Positions 17,996-26,493 of a stretch of 64,000 bases of DNA are shown here, one piece after another. The stretch comes from Chloroherpetonaceae bacterium. GTDB lineage: Bacteria; Bacteroidota; Chlorobiia; Chlorobiales; Thermochlorobacteraceae. Under the pieces are notes generated by a model that did no database searches, was not told the DNA's origin, and saw only the letters and a program-made list of their open reading frames with translations. The stretch is from the NCBI GenBank assembly GCA_033763895.1, contig JANRJQ010000010.1:314146-378145 (forward strand), given 5' to 3'. Made by a program: the position numbers and the translations under genes. Numbering within the stretch: position 1 is the first letter of the stretch; every line of letters begins with the position of its first letter.

Positions 17996-18985
17996 TTAAT
18001 TGCCTCTTTTCATTCCGTCTTCCAATCCGCCTTTGAATCTAAGACCTTGAGCACCGAAGCCGCCGATATCAAGTGTGAAATTGTCACTTGTGGTATCGCT
18101 TGAGAAGTCAACTGTGAAGTCACGATTCACACTTCTAGAGCGAGTCGAATCTCCAACAGTTACAACCCGATCCGCTTTGTAGTTTCCAGTTAATGTGCCG
18201 GAAGTCGGGCGGCTATACATTCCACGGAATCTGCGAGACATATTGACCCGAACGACTACATCTTTCAAAGACATTGTAATCACTTGGTCGGTAACTCTTT
18301 TTACTTGTCCAAACGCAACAGTATCTGTCGCTGAACGTTTATAAGGAAGGGTCGAATTGATGGTCATTGTCGTATCAGTTCCAAGAGTAATTACCCCTTC
18401 AACTTTTCCTTCTAACCCTAAAAGTTTATGACTAACAACAGGATTTTTGAAAGAACCAGAACAAGAATCAGAAACAATTTCAAATTCAATTTTATCAGCA
18501 ATGGTCGAATTCACTCTTAAAAACTGTTGTCCAACCCCATTTCGGCTGTAGCGATATTTATACTGTCTTGTCCAAGCAGCGCTGCGAAGAATGTTGGAAT
18601 AATTTCTCACAACGGTAACTGTCCAGTATTGCGAGGTTGAATCATAAGAGCGTCGTCGAATCAAACCGTGGCGAGTTGAGTTATTGCTATTTGAATTATT
18701 TGCAGAAATTGAAGGCATTTCTTCTTCGAAACCAAACTTAGAGCCTGAAAAAGAAGAGAAAGATGCTCCACCGTTAATGGAAAGATCGGCTAAGTCGGTG
18801 AGTTGGTCGTTTAAACCTCCGTTATCGGAACCTACTGCGCCTATTACACTTTCGGCGGCTTCGGTGGTTGCTTGTACGGAAGTATCATCGGTTGTGCTGG
18901 AAAGATTATCATCCTTACAGCTTGAGAAAGAGAAAGCGACGAAAATTGCCGCCATTATAGCCAAGAAAACTGGATTGCGTTTCAT
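17996..18985 (-). CDS. Putative lipoprotein of unknown function
   Basis: A 329-residue exported protein. The N-terminus is a type II signal (MKRNPVFLAIMAAIFVAFSF) with lipobox FSSC, Cys near residue 23. A Thr/Ser/Asp-rich linker of about 80 residues follows, then a beta-rich domain with repeated short strands (ITLGTDTTMTINSTLPYK, VVTVGDSTRSRSVNRDF), suggesting a beta-sandwich or lipocalin-like fold. I do not recognise a family. It is monocistronic with a clear terminator. Confidence 0.8.
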   Translation of the reverse strand: MKRNPVFLAIMAAIFVAFSFSSCKDDNLSSTTDDTSVQATTEAAESVIGAVGSDNGGLNDQLTDLADLSINGGASFSSFSGSKFGFEEEMPSISANNSNSNNSTRHGLIRRRSYDSTSQYWTVTVVRNYSNILRSAAWTRQYKYRYSRNGVGQQFLRVNSTIADKIEFEIVSDSCSGSFKNPVVSHKLLGLEGKVEGVITLGTDTTMTINSTLPYKRSATDTVAFGQVKRVTDQVITMSLKDVVVRVNMSRRFRGMYSRPTSGTLTGNYKADRVVTVGDSTRSRSVNRDFTVDFSSDTTSDNFTLDIGGFGAQGLRFKGGLEDGMKRGN

Positions 18986-19116
18986 AAAAATGATGGATTA
19001 GATTGTTGAAATTGTAATTAAGATTGCTATCAGAAATCTGCGCTTTATTTTCTGTTCGTAGGGTTTGACTGACTTGAAATAGAAAGGTTTAACCCATTGG
19101 TTAAAAAAAATGACGT

Positions 19117-19132
19117 TGTGCGTTAGCGCACA
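19117..19132 (-). terminator. Probable terminator of the ten-gene run
   Basis: TGTGCG (19117-19122) and CGCACA (19127-19132) form a 6-bp GC-rich stem with a four-base loop, and on the minus strand eight T residues follow six bases later. It sits directly after the stop codon of the DUF3293 gene. A second hairpin, TTTAACC-N4-GGTTAAA at 19088-19105, comes next. Confidence 0.5.
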
Positions 19133-19134
19133 TT

Positions 19135-19569
19135 TCAACGCGTGAATTCTTCAACCCAAATGAGTTTTGGGGTAAAATCTGTATTAACAAAAAGAAAAGC
19201 GTTTTGTCGATATTCAATCGCTATTCTCAAAACTTCCTGAAAAGGGATTGAAAGAATAAAGAGACTTTTTTCCTCTGGCCAATTAGTGTGATTTGGAATT
19301 CCAGAAGCAGGAAAGAAGTGATAATTCAGTGAAATAATCTTTGTGAATTGTTGAAACACAAGCTCATTTTCTTGAGGCGAATGTTGGATAGAATGAGGAT
19401 TTTGAGAGGTTATAAACGCGGCGGTTTTTGCTTGATTTATCTCCATAACAAGTTTGCACGCTTCATTAAACATATCGATTTCCAAATCAAATGATCCTTT
19501 CGGATGGAAAACTCGGTACCGTGTATCACGATACACCGCATCAAACAGTTCTTTTTTCGTGGGATTCAT
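19135..19569 (-). CDS. DUF3293-family protein
   Basis: A 144-residue cytoplasmic protein that resembles DUF3293: an early AAFITSQNPHS phrase, an internal helix ENELVFQQFTKII, and the late phrase RIAIEYRQNAFLFVNTD matching the family ending with a GQNA-like motif. The function of the family is unknown. Its ATG overlaps the TGA of the preceding fatty-acid-hydroxylase gene (ATGA at 19566-19569), so the two are translationally coupled. It is the last gene of the run that starts with hmgA. Confidence 0.78.
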   Translation of the reverse strand: MNPTKKELFDAVYRDTRYRVFHPKGSFDLEIDMFNEACKLVMEINQAKTAAFITSQNPHSIQHSPQENELVFQQFTKIISLNYHFFPASGIPNHTNWPEEKSLFILSIPFQEVLRIAIEYRQNAFLFVNTDFTPKLIWVEEFTR

Positions 19570-20396
19570 CGCTTAAATGGGCTAATCCAAAATAAAACGA
19601 CATTCGTTTGGGTTGATTCCCCTTCGATACCTAAAGAAAAATCTCCGTCTTTTTTGAGGTAAGTACCAAAAATTTTATCCCAAAATGAAAGGAAACTTGA
19701 AAAGTTATGAAGGCTTTCGTGGTGATTTCGTGAATGATGAACTTGGTGCATTGGCGGTGTTACAATCAAAACGGATAAGAACTTATTTACAAATGGATTC
19801 AGAGAAATATTCGCATGATGAAATAAAATTACTGTTAGGGAGAGAAGATCATAAATCAACCAAGTGGCGGGAGGAATAGGGAATACAGCAAACAGGAGCG
19901 ATCGCAAGCCGTAGGAAAAAACGATTTCAACCCAATGGAAACGAAAGGTAGAGGTCAAATTCATCGACGACTCCTCGTGGTGAAGTTTATGAAATCGCCA
20001 CAAAAATTGATTGTGATGATAATATCGGTGAAGGAAATACATCATTACATCAATGGAAAGTATTCCGAAAACAAACATGATGTATATAGTTGAAGGGAGC
20101 GTCATCGTTTTTGGAGAAAGTCCTATCATTTTGAATAAATACTCCAAAATCGAGATTCCAAAAATTGATTGTAAATGGAGTGTAAGAAAAAAAAATAAAA
20201 GTGGAATTAAAGTATTAATGAGACCGATGCAAAGATTAAAAATGCGACCCTTGATACTTAGGATAAAGTTTCTTTTGGGAAAGAATATCTCAAAAATAAA
20301 TAAAATGATAAAGTGAAAGGCGAGAAGTAGAAAGATGTTGAATTTGGTGAAAACGTTTGAGTTATCAAGGAAAACAAAGAATGATAGGGTGAACAT
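19566..20396 (-). CDS. Sterol desaturase / fatty acid hydroxylase family membrane protein
   Basis: A 276-residue membrane protein with helices near 13-35, 47-72 and 92-115 and the di-iron His clusters of the family: HRYYHH, HKLHHEE, a single HHAN and HQVHHSRNHHE. These enzymes use O2 to hydroxylate or desaturate lipids, carotenoids or sterol-like molecules. No gene nearby tells which lipid. It follows the small lipoprotein by six bases and overlaps the DUF3293 gene by four. With hmgA it is one of two oxygen-dependent enzymes in the same run. Confidence 0.9.
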   Translation of the reverse strand: MFTLSFFVFLDNSNVFTKFNIFLLLAFHFIILFIFEIFFPKRNFILSIKGRIFNLCIGLINTLIPLLFFFLTLHLQSIFGISILEYLFKMIGLSPKTMTLPSTIYIMFVFGILSIDVMMYFLHRYYHHNQFLWRFHKLHHEESSMNLTSTFRFHWVEIVFSYGLRSLLFAVFPIPPATWLIYDLLSLTVILFHHANISLNPFVNKFLSVLIVTPPMHQVHHSRNHHESLHNFSSFLSFWDKIFGTYLKKDGDFSLGIEGESTQTNVVLFWISPFKR

Positions 20397-20402
20397 AAAA
20401 TT

Positions 20403-20636
20403 TTATTCTTGTTCCTTTGACTTTTCCTTTTTCGTTGGGGTTCCAAATTCTTGTTTTTTCCCAGAGTAAGGCTTCTTTAAGCGGTCTTTATACTTTGCTT
20501 TTTTGGAATCTTGCATTTCCTGATATGGATCGGTAGGCTCGCAAGAAGCGAGTGAGGAGGATAAAATTCCGAGAAGAAGCGCTAAAATTAGAGCGCTGAT
20601 TGAGGATTGGTATCTTGGTTTCAAATTGGTCTCCAT
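20403..20636 (-). CDS. Small lysine-rich lipoprotein
   Basis: A 77-residue protein: basic N-terminus, hydrophobic stretch (about 15-30) and lipobox LASC with Cys near residue 32, then a mature part of only about 45 residues rich in Lys, Glu, Pro and Tyr. It begins 12 bases after dapB and ends six bases before the hydroxylase gene, so it is held in the operon. I do not recognise a family. Confidence 0.75.
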   Translation of the reverse strand: METNLKPRYQSSISALILALLLGILSSSLASCEPTDPYQEMQDSKKAKYKDRLKKPYSGKKQEFGTPTKKEKSKEQE

Positions 20637-20648
20637 AATTAAAAACGG

Positions 20649-21440
20649 TTATCTTCGAAAAGACGCGTCTTCTGCTAAATCATCGTGTCGTGATTTCTTA
20701 TTTAAGATATCATCAATGTAATCATCAATGGTATAAAATCCTTTCTTTCCGCCTTGCTCGCGAGACATCCATTTTGCTACTTCAATTGCGCCTTGAGCAA
20801 AACCAATTCGATTTTTAGCCTGATGAGAAATTTCAATTGAATCGAATTCTGAATCGGCGTGAAACCGATGAATGCCAAAAACTTTTCCAAGCCTCATTGA
20901 AGAAATGAGCAATTGACTCGGGTTACCTATTTCTAACAAATTAGCATCTGTAATAATTTGCTTCTTTCTCGGCATTTGTGCAAGAATTTCTTCTGCCGCT
21001 TTTAATGCGGTTCCGCTTGGATAATCAACTTTTGAATTATGATGTACTTCAGAGAGTGAAACATCAAAATGCTCAAATGATTCTAAAAGCCGCGAAGCCT
21101 GACGCACCAACCTAAAAAAAATATTGACTCCCAACGAAAAATTGGCGGCAATAAGCATACCCGAGCCGTTTCTTAAAACTCTATCTCGAACTTTAGCTTC
21201 TTCATTATTCCAACCGGTTGTTCCTACAACAATTGGTTTTTTGCTGGTCAAAAGCACGTCAATATTTTTGAGAAAAGCTTCTCGGTGAGTGGCTTCGATA
21301 ATGATATCAGCCTCGGAGAATAAATCAGGTTTCAGCACTGTGTCTGAGCCGTATTTCCCAACAATGGTATGACCTTCTTTAATTGCCATTTCCTCAATGA
21401 CAGAATTGAGTTTTCCTTTACCAACAAGTGAGATTTTCAT
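20649..21440 (-). CDS. dapB: 4-hydroxy-tetrahydrodipicolinate reductase
   Basis: A 263-residue enzyme of the lysine/diaminopimelate pathway. The signature EVHHNSKVDYPSGTAL, with the catalytic His and Lys, identifies it, and GTTGWNNEE and ANFSLGVNIFF are also typical. The NAD(P)-binding loop is odd: it reads GKGKLN near residues 7-12, where the usual GxxGxMG or GxGxMG pattern has a last Gly. Residues R and H in IHRFHADSEFDSIE match the C-terminal domain. It is mid-operon, six bases after rnhB. Confidence 0.93.
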   Translation of the reverse strand: MKISLVGKGKLNSVIEEMAIKEGHTIVGKYGSDTVLKPDLFSEADIIIEATHREAFLKNIDVLLTSKKPIVVGTTGWNNEEAKVRDRVLRNGSGMLIAANFSLGVNIFFRLVRQASRLLESFEHFDVSLSEVHHNSKVDYPSGTALKAAEEILAQMPRKKQIITDANLLEIGNPSQLLISSMRLGKVFGIHRFHADSEFDSIEISHQAKNRIGFAQGAIEVAKWMSREQGGKKGFYTIDDYIDDILNKKSRHDDLAEDASFRR

Positions 21441-21446
21441 TACCTT

Positions 21447-22064
21447 TTATCCTTTTTCTCCTAAAGCCTTCAATAAAAATGTTTTTCGGTGAATTTGTGA
21501 GCGACCCAATTTACGAATTGCATTGATATGTTCAGAAGTTGCGTAACCATAATGATGAGCAAATCCATACCCCGGATATAACTGATCGAATTCTTTCATG
21601 ATTCGGTCTCTCGCTGTTTTGGCAAGAATTGAAGCTGCTGCAATCGAATAGACTCGTGAATCTCCCTTAACAACGGTTTCAAAGGGAAGAGGAAGCGCAG
21701 GACTAAACCGATTCCCATCAATAAGCAAATAACTTGGGAGCGGGCTAAGTGAAGCGATAGCTTCATTCATTGCTTGAAATGTTGCGTTCAAAATATTGAT
21801 TGAATCGATGACTTCATGAGTAACCGACTTTACTGAAAAACCGTATGCCGATTCCTTTATCGCAACCTCAAGCGAAGCCCGCTCACTAATTGAAAGTTTT
21901 TTTGAGTCAGTAACATTCTTAAGAATTCCATTCGGAGAAAATCCTTTTGGAAATACTACAGCGGCTGCAACAACCGGACCTGCCAAAGGCCCTCTTCCGG
22001 CTTCATCGACGCCGCAAACAAAGTCATGTGTACGCCATAAGTGGCGTTCGAAATCGGTATCCAC
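21447..22064 (-). CDS. rnhB: Ribonuclease HII
   Basis: A 205-residue enzyme that removes RNA from RNA-DNA hybrids and single ribonucleotides from DNA. It has the start motif VCGVDEAGRGPLAGPVVAAAV (residues 17-37 region, quoted in part) with the catalytic Asp-Glu pair, LLIDGNRF with another Asp, and ASILAKTARDRIM. The length is normal. It lies 10 bases after the transketolase gene and six before dapB. Confidence 0.96.
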   Translation of the reverse strand: MDTDFERHLWRTHDFVCGVDEAGRGPLAGPVVAAAVVFPKGFSPNGILKNVTDSKKLSISERASLEVAIKESAYGFSVKSVTHEVIDSINILNATFQAMNEAIASLSPLPSYLLIDGNRFSPALPLPFETVVKGDSRVYSIAAASILAKTARDRIMKEFDQLYPGYGFAHHYGYATSEHINAIRKLGRSQIHRKTFLLKALGEKG

Positions 22065-22074
22065 AATGATGTTG

Positions 22075-22983
22075 CTAAAAATCTCCGAAACGAGTTTCTA
22101 CGAGTTCAACCAACGCTTTATCTCCCTGCTCTTTCGAAGGCGCTTTCCCGTGCCAATTTGTTCCATCGGGCATAGTTCCTTCAAGAAATGAAACTCCTTT
22201 CCCCATTACGGTATTTGCAAGGATAACCGTCGGCTTTCCTGAACCTCTGTTTTTTTTAGCTCTATCAACGGTCGAAAGAAAATCGATGATGTTATTTCCG
22301 TCGCAACCTAAAACATGCCAACCAAACGACAACCATTTTTCATGAAAGGGTTCAATCCCCATCACTTTAGAAACTTCACCATCGATTTGTTGATTGTTAA
22401 AATCAATGATGGAAATGAGATGATCAACTTTGTGATGCGATGCCGAAAGAGCTGCTTCCCAAATTTGCCCCTCTTGACACTCACCATCGCCCATTAAACA
22501 AAACACCGAGTTTTCATTTCCGCTAAGTCTAAACCCAAGCGCTGCACCGATCGCAACTGAAAGCCCTTGTCCAAGAGAGCCTGAAGCGATTCTTATACCT
22601 GCAAGCCCTGTATCTGTTGCCGGGTGCCCTTGCAGGCGAGAATTAATTTTTCTGAAAGAGGCAAGTTCAGAAATTGGAAAATATCCGCTTCGTGCAAGCG
22701 TACTATACCATACGGGAGAAATATGTCCGTTTGAAAGAAAAAGGAAATCTTGATTGGGATTGGATAAAAAGTGTTCGCGGTCGTGCTTAAGAATTTTGAA
22801 ATAAAGAGCAGTGAAAATATCCGCCATTCCTAAAGAGCCACCTGTATGACCCGACTGTGAAAGCACAAGCATACGAATGATATCTCGGCGAATTTGACGA
22901 GCCATTTCTTGAAGATCTTCATTCGTATTTAGTTTTGGAACAAGATAGTCTTTGGCGAAAGGCAGTTCTTGAAGCGTTTGCAT
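22075..22983 (-). CDS. Transketolase, N-terminal (TPP-binding) subunit
   Basis: A 302-residue protein that corresponds to the first half of transketolase. The thiamine-pyrophosphate motif is complete: MGDGECQEGQIWEAA followed by IDFNNQQIDG. SGHTGGSLGMADI and SNGHISPVWYS are typical of this subunit. The pyrimidine-binding C-terminal subunit is not adjacent: rnhB follows and plsY precedes. Split transketolases are normal in several phyla, but the partner genes usually sit together. It is either supplied from elsewhere or this protein has another acceptor role. ATG 22983 is used. Confidence 0.9.
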   Translation of the reverse strand: MQTLQELPFAKDYLVPKLNTNEDLQEMARQIRRDIIRMLVLSQSGHTGGSLGMADIFTALYFKILKHDREHFLSNPNQDFLFLSNGHISPVWYSTLARSGYFPISELASFRKINSRLQGHPATDTGLAGIRIASGSLGQGLSVAIGAALGFRLSGNENSVFCLMGDGECQEGQIWEAALSASHHKVDHLISIIDFNNQQIDGEVSKVMGIEPFHEKWLSFGWHVLGCDGNNIIDFLSTVDRAKKNRGSGKPTVILANTVMGKGVSFLEGTMPDGTNWHGKAPSKEQGDKALVELVETRFGDF

Positions 22984-23012
22984 TGGATTGACCTGATAGA
23001 ATAGAAAAGTCT

Positions 23013-23603
23013 TTAATTACGAAGGGCGATTTTATAAACATCGCGGTGAGCGAGTAAAATAAACCCAGATAGAAAAATGATGAAATAAAGCATGCTCACA
23101 TTTTCAAAAAAAGGAGCAATGAGGAGCATCCCAACCGTGCCTGAAATGTTACAGAAGTGAATGTTTTTTGAATAACCCCAAGCGAGAGCCCAAACAATAA
23201 TCCACGATATCGGAAGTGATAGCGCAAAAAGCACCGTTGCGCCAAAAGCGGTTGCTAAACCTCTTCCACCCTTAAAGCGAAGCCACAAAGGAAAAATGTG
23301 ACCTACAACGACAAACAGTGCTGCAACGGAATTAATAAAGGCAGGACTTTCGGAATAAGCTGCTGGAAATAAATTTCGTGCAACTAAAACGGCAGCAATT
23401 CCTTTAAGCCAATCTAATATGCCAACTAAAACTCCTAAACCTTTTGATCCGGATACTTCAAAAGTATTCATTGCTCCTACATTTCCTGTCCCGAACTGCC
23501 GAATATCTTTTCCTTGACTAAACTTGAAAAGAATAAATGCAAATGGAATCGATCCAATCAAATAAGAAATCAAAATAAGTAAGGTTTGATCAGAAAGGCT
23601 CAT
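23013..23603 (-). CDS. plsY: Glycerol-3-phosphate acyltransferase PlsY
   Basis: A 196-residue membrane protein with about five helices that moves an acyl chain from acyl-phosphate to glycerol-3-phosphate. The family motifs are present: FGTGNVGAMNTFEVSG near residues 38-53, DWLKG, and FKGGRGLATAFG, where the usual GGKG is GGRG. ATG 23603 is preferred; the frame continues to a TTG at 23618 that overlaps the end of the peptidase gene. It follows that gene by four bases. Confidence 0.92.
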   Translation of the reverse strand: MSLSDQTLLILISYLIGSIPFAFILFKFSQGKDIRQFGTGNVGAMNTFEVSGSKGLGVLVGILDWLKGIAAVLVARNLFPAAYSESPAFINSVAALFVVVGHIFPLWLRFKGGRGLATAFGATVLFALSLPISWIIVWALAWGYSKNIHFCNISGTVGMLLIAPFFENVSMLYFIIFLSGFILLAHRDVYKIALRN

Positions 23604-23607
23604 ACGA

Positions 23608-24747
23608 TTAGAGTTCAATTAAATGTTTTGGTGCCTTTGGATAGGGATCACCTCCAAAAGCCGTGACTTCAACTATGTCTTCGATACGAATGCCGAATTC
23701 GCCCGAAAAGTAAAGGCCGGGTTCTATTGTTACTGTTGCACCAAGCGGTAAAGTCATTTTTCGATTTCTTCCCAAAATTGGATTTTCGTGAACTTGTATG
23801 CCAATACTGTGACCCAACGAATGTGTAAAAAATTTATCCAATCCTTTTGTCGAGAAATAATTTCGAACGATGGAATCTATTTCCTCACCGGTTTTATTTG
23901 GTTCGAGTGATGCAATGCCAAGCAAGTGGGCTTCAAGTACATTCTGATAGGCTTCTCGCGCTTTTTGACTTGCTTTTCCCAAGACAATTGTTCGTGTTTG
24001 ATCGGAGCAATAGCCTTGATAAACGGTTCCCATATCAATCACAATCATCTCGTTAGGAAGCAAGCGTTGTTTGGTTGCTCGTGCGTGAGGGAGAGCACTT
24101 CGGGCACCGGAGGCGACAATAGGATCAAAGGAATCTTTTTCGCCACCATATTTCTTATTCCAATACGAAATTTCAGCCGCCAAATCAAGCTCTGTCATTT
24201 GAGGGGTAATCAACGAAAGTAATTTCTCAAAAACTTTATCGGTAATCGAAACTGCGGCTTTAATAAAATCTCGTTCAACCGTTGATTTCGCAGCAACCCA
24301 TTCATCAAAAAACCCTATTTGTGCATTCCACTCCAATTGAGGGGTTGCTGCCTTGAGCTTTTCAAATTCAGAAACAGAAAGTTTATCTGACTGGAAACCA
24401 ATCGAATGAATTGTTGCAAGCCTGCCGTTGGTGACTGAATCAACCTTTAATTCATGAGCGAGTCCTTCACTTGAAATAAATCCAAATCCTAGAAGCAACT
24501 CATTTTTTAATTGCTCTGTATATCGACCATCCGTAATAAGCCATAAGTCATTTGCATTAAGAATTACCGATGCATTTGAACCGGTAAATCCGGTCAGCCA
24601 ACGAATAATTGGAATATCGGTAATTAGGAAAGCGTCAAGGTTGAGATTCCTTAATTTATTTTGAATGGCAATTCGTCGTTCATTCGCAAAATGAGCAGGC
24701 GGCGTATCCCTTTGAATTGGATGAAGTAACTCGGTATAAGCAGGCAT
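23608..24747 (-). CDS. M24-family aminopeptidase P (Xaa-Pro) type
   Basis: A 379-residue metallopeptidase. An N-terminal creatinase-like domain (about 20-140) is followed by the pita-bread domain. Metal ligands can be read in order: Asp in IVIDMGTVYQGYCSDQTRT (two Asp), His in HSLGHSIGIQVHENP, and Glu in TIEPGLYF and IRIEDIVEV. Such enzymes remove N-terminal residues next to proline. No signal peptide is seen, so it acts in the cytoplasm. It lies nine bases after the HNH gene and four before plsY. Confidence 0.93.
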   Translation of the reverse strand: MPAYTELLHPIQRDTPPAHFANERRIAIQNKLRNLNLDAFLITDIPIIRWLTGFTGSNASVILNANDLWLITDGRYTEQLKNELLLGFGFISSEGLAHELKVDSVTNGRLATIHSIGFQSDKLSVSEFEKLKAATPQLEWNAQIGFFDEWVAAKSTVERDFIKAAVSITDKVFEKLLSLITPQMTELDLAAEISYWNKKYGGEKDSFDPIVASGARSALPHARATKQRLLPNEMIVIDMGTVYQGYCSDQTRTIVLGKASQKAREAYQNVLEAHLLGIASLEPNKTGEEIDSIVRNYFSTKGLDKFFTHSLGHSIGIQVHENPILGRNRKMTLPLGATVTIEPGLYFSGEFGIRIEDIVEVTAFGGDPYPKAPKHLIEL

Positions 24748-24756
24748 TGAAATGAA

Positions 24757-25272
24757 TTAACTCATGAAAAGATAAGGCTTCCAAGATTCGGAAACATTGC
24801 CTATGAATCGCTGCATAAACATAATATGATTGGGCCGAACGGGACGGCGAAAAAGATGCATCCCTGCTTGTTCAGGCGTACGATTAGCCTTTCGGTTGTT
24901 GCATTTCGTACAGGCAGTAATGAGATTTTCCCAAGTATCAGCACCTCCTTGTGATTTAGGAACCACATGATCTATGGTTAAGGGCAAGTCAACCCGCCCG
25001 CAATACTGGCATTTATTGCCATCTCTGCGTAAAATATTTCGACGCGTGAGCATAATTTTTTTGTATGGAACAGCGATAAACATCACGAGCCGTACGACGC
25101 AAGGCATTGGAAATTTTCTTGAAACGGTATGAATAAATTCATCCGGATATGAAGCGACAAGTTCCGCTTTTCCGGCGAAAATGAGAATAATCGCTTTGCG
25201 AACATCGCAAATCGTCATAGGCTCATAGCTTTGATTGAGCACGAGTACTTTTTGCCCAAGCCGGTTAATCAT
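24757..25272 (-). CDS. HNH endonuclease family protein
   Basis: A 171-residue protein with an HNH domain in the middle: zinc-type CQYCG and CTKCN pairs surround [13 protein letters not shown], with [17 protein letters not shown] supplying the Asn and second Cys pair. The N-terminal part ([20 protein letters not shown]) is typical of a widespread single-copy family in Bacteroidota and Cyanobacteria. Its biological role is not known; it is not next to a phage, restriction or toxin gene here. It sits 14 bases after hmgA. Confidence 0.9.
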   Translation of the reverse strand: MINRLGQKVLVLNQSYEPMTICDVRKAIILIFAGKAELVASYPDEFIHTVSRKFPMPCVVRLVMFIAVPYKKIMLTRRNILRRDGNKCQYCGRVDLPLTIDHVVPKSQGGADTWENLITACTKCNNRKANRTPEQAGMHLFRRPVRPNHIMFMQRFIGNVSESWKPYLFMS

Positions 25273-25286
25273 TGTTAGAATCTATT

Positions 25287-26438
25287 TTAAATTTTCCAAC
25301 TCATTACATACTGTTCATCGTCGAAAAGAGCAGCTTCTTTCGTCAGAAAGAGAGGTCGAAATGTATCAACCATCACTGCATATTCTTTGGTTTCCTTTGC
25401 GCCAATACTTTTTTCAACCGTGCCGGGATGCGGCCCGTGCGGAATCCCGCCCGGATGCAAAGTCAGAGAAGCAGTATCGATACCTTTTCTACTCATAAAA
25501 TTTCCATCCACGTAATATAGGACTTCGTCCGAATCAATATTACTGTGGTTATAAGGCGCCGGTATTGCAGAGGGATGGTAATCGAAAAGCCTTGGAACAA
25601 AATTACAAACCACCATTTGTGAAGTTTCAAAAACTTGATGAACCGGAGGCGGCTGGTGAATTCTTCCCGTAATCGGTTCAAAGTCGTAAATGCTAAAAGC
25701 ATAGGGATAATAAAATCCATCCCAACCAACAACATCAAATGGATGACGGTCGTAATGAAATCGCGCGTAAAGCAAACCTTTTTTTACTCGGATTTCAAAA
25801 TCTCCTTTTTCTTCACGTGCAAGAAGAGATTCGGGTGGGCGAAGATCGCGCTCGCAAAATGGGCTATGCTCCAAAAGTTGCCCGAACTCATTTCGGTAGC
25901 GTTTGGGTGTTTGAACAGGAGCAAGCGACTCAATAATAAAAAACCGATGGGGTACATCGGCAAACTTGAATTGATAGGTTACTCCGCGAGGAATAACCAG
26001 ATAGTCGCCCTGTTTATAACGGAGTTTACCTAAGAGCGTATCCAATTCACCCTCACCCTCATGAACAAAAAGAATTTCATCGGCACTTCCATTTCGATAA
26101 AAATATTCCATCGAATTTTCGGGTAGAGCAATTGAGATAACGATGTCGCTATTAAAAAGAATCGGTGTTCGAGCGGCAAAAAAATCACCACCGCGCTTTG
26201 CGGATTTCATTCTTAAATGGTGATGGCGAAGCCGCTTCTCGTCCCAAGGGTCAAGTTTTAAAACTTCTGTTGAGCCGAGATCAGTAATATTTGTTGGTGG
26301 TGCCAAGCGATAGGCATTTGTATAAACACCGCTAAACCCTTTGGTGCTCATCAATTCCTCGGCATAAAGCGATCCGTCAGGCTTTCGAAACTGAACATGT
26401 CGTTTATGTGGAATCTCGCCAAGTTTGTGATAAAACAT
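25287..26438 (-). CDS. hmgA: Homogentisate 1,2-dioxygenase
   Basis: A 383-residue cupin-type non-heme iron enzyme that opens the ring of homogentisate with O2 in tyrosine and phenylalanine breakdown. The C-terminal active-site block LHPGGIPHGPHPG and the Fe-binding region YHPSAIPAPYNHSNIDSDEVLYYV (start quoted only in part: residues around 292-315) are clear. The protein is shorter than human or proteobacterial forms (about 430-445), mostly from gaps in the N-terminal half. The next enzymes, maleylacetoacetate isomerase and fumarylacetoacetase, and the preceding HPPD are not in this window. It is the first gene of a ten-gene run. Confidence 0.92.
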   Translation of the reverse strand: MFYHKLGEIPHKRHVQFRKPDGSLYAEELMSTKGFSGVYTNAYRLAPPTNITDLGSTEVLKLDPWDEKRLRHHHLRMKSAKRGGDFFAARTPILFNSDIVISIALPENSMEYFYRNGSADEILFVHEGEGELDTLLGKLRYKQGDYLVIPRGVTYQFKFADVPHRFFIIESLAPVQTPKRYRNEFGQLLEHSPFCERDLRPPESLLAREEKGDFEIRVKKGLLYARFHYDRHPFDVVGWDGFYYPYAFSIYDFEPITGRIHQPPPVHQVFETSQMVVCNFVPRLFDYHPSAIPAPYNHSNIDSDEVLYYVDGNFMSRKGIDTASLTLHPGGIPHGPHPGTVEKSIGAKETKEYAVMVDTFRPLFLTKEAALFDDEQYVMSWKI

Positions 26439-26493
26439 TTAGTGTGATTTAAAAAAATAAAATAACTCTTGAAATTTAATAAAGTCGGTTGGT

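Noticed and set aside
22075-22983. Transketolase gene broken by a frameshift
   Set aside because: The protein ends at the normal domain boundary and rnhB follows with a 10-bp gap, so it is a natural split subunit.
25287-26438. Homogentisate dioxygenase as a truncated pseudogene because of its 383 residues
   Set aside because: The frame is intact, all iron and active-site blocks are present and the gaps are spread, as in short bacterial family members.
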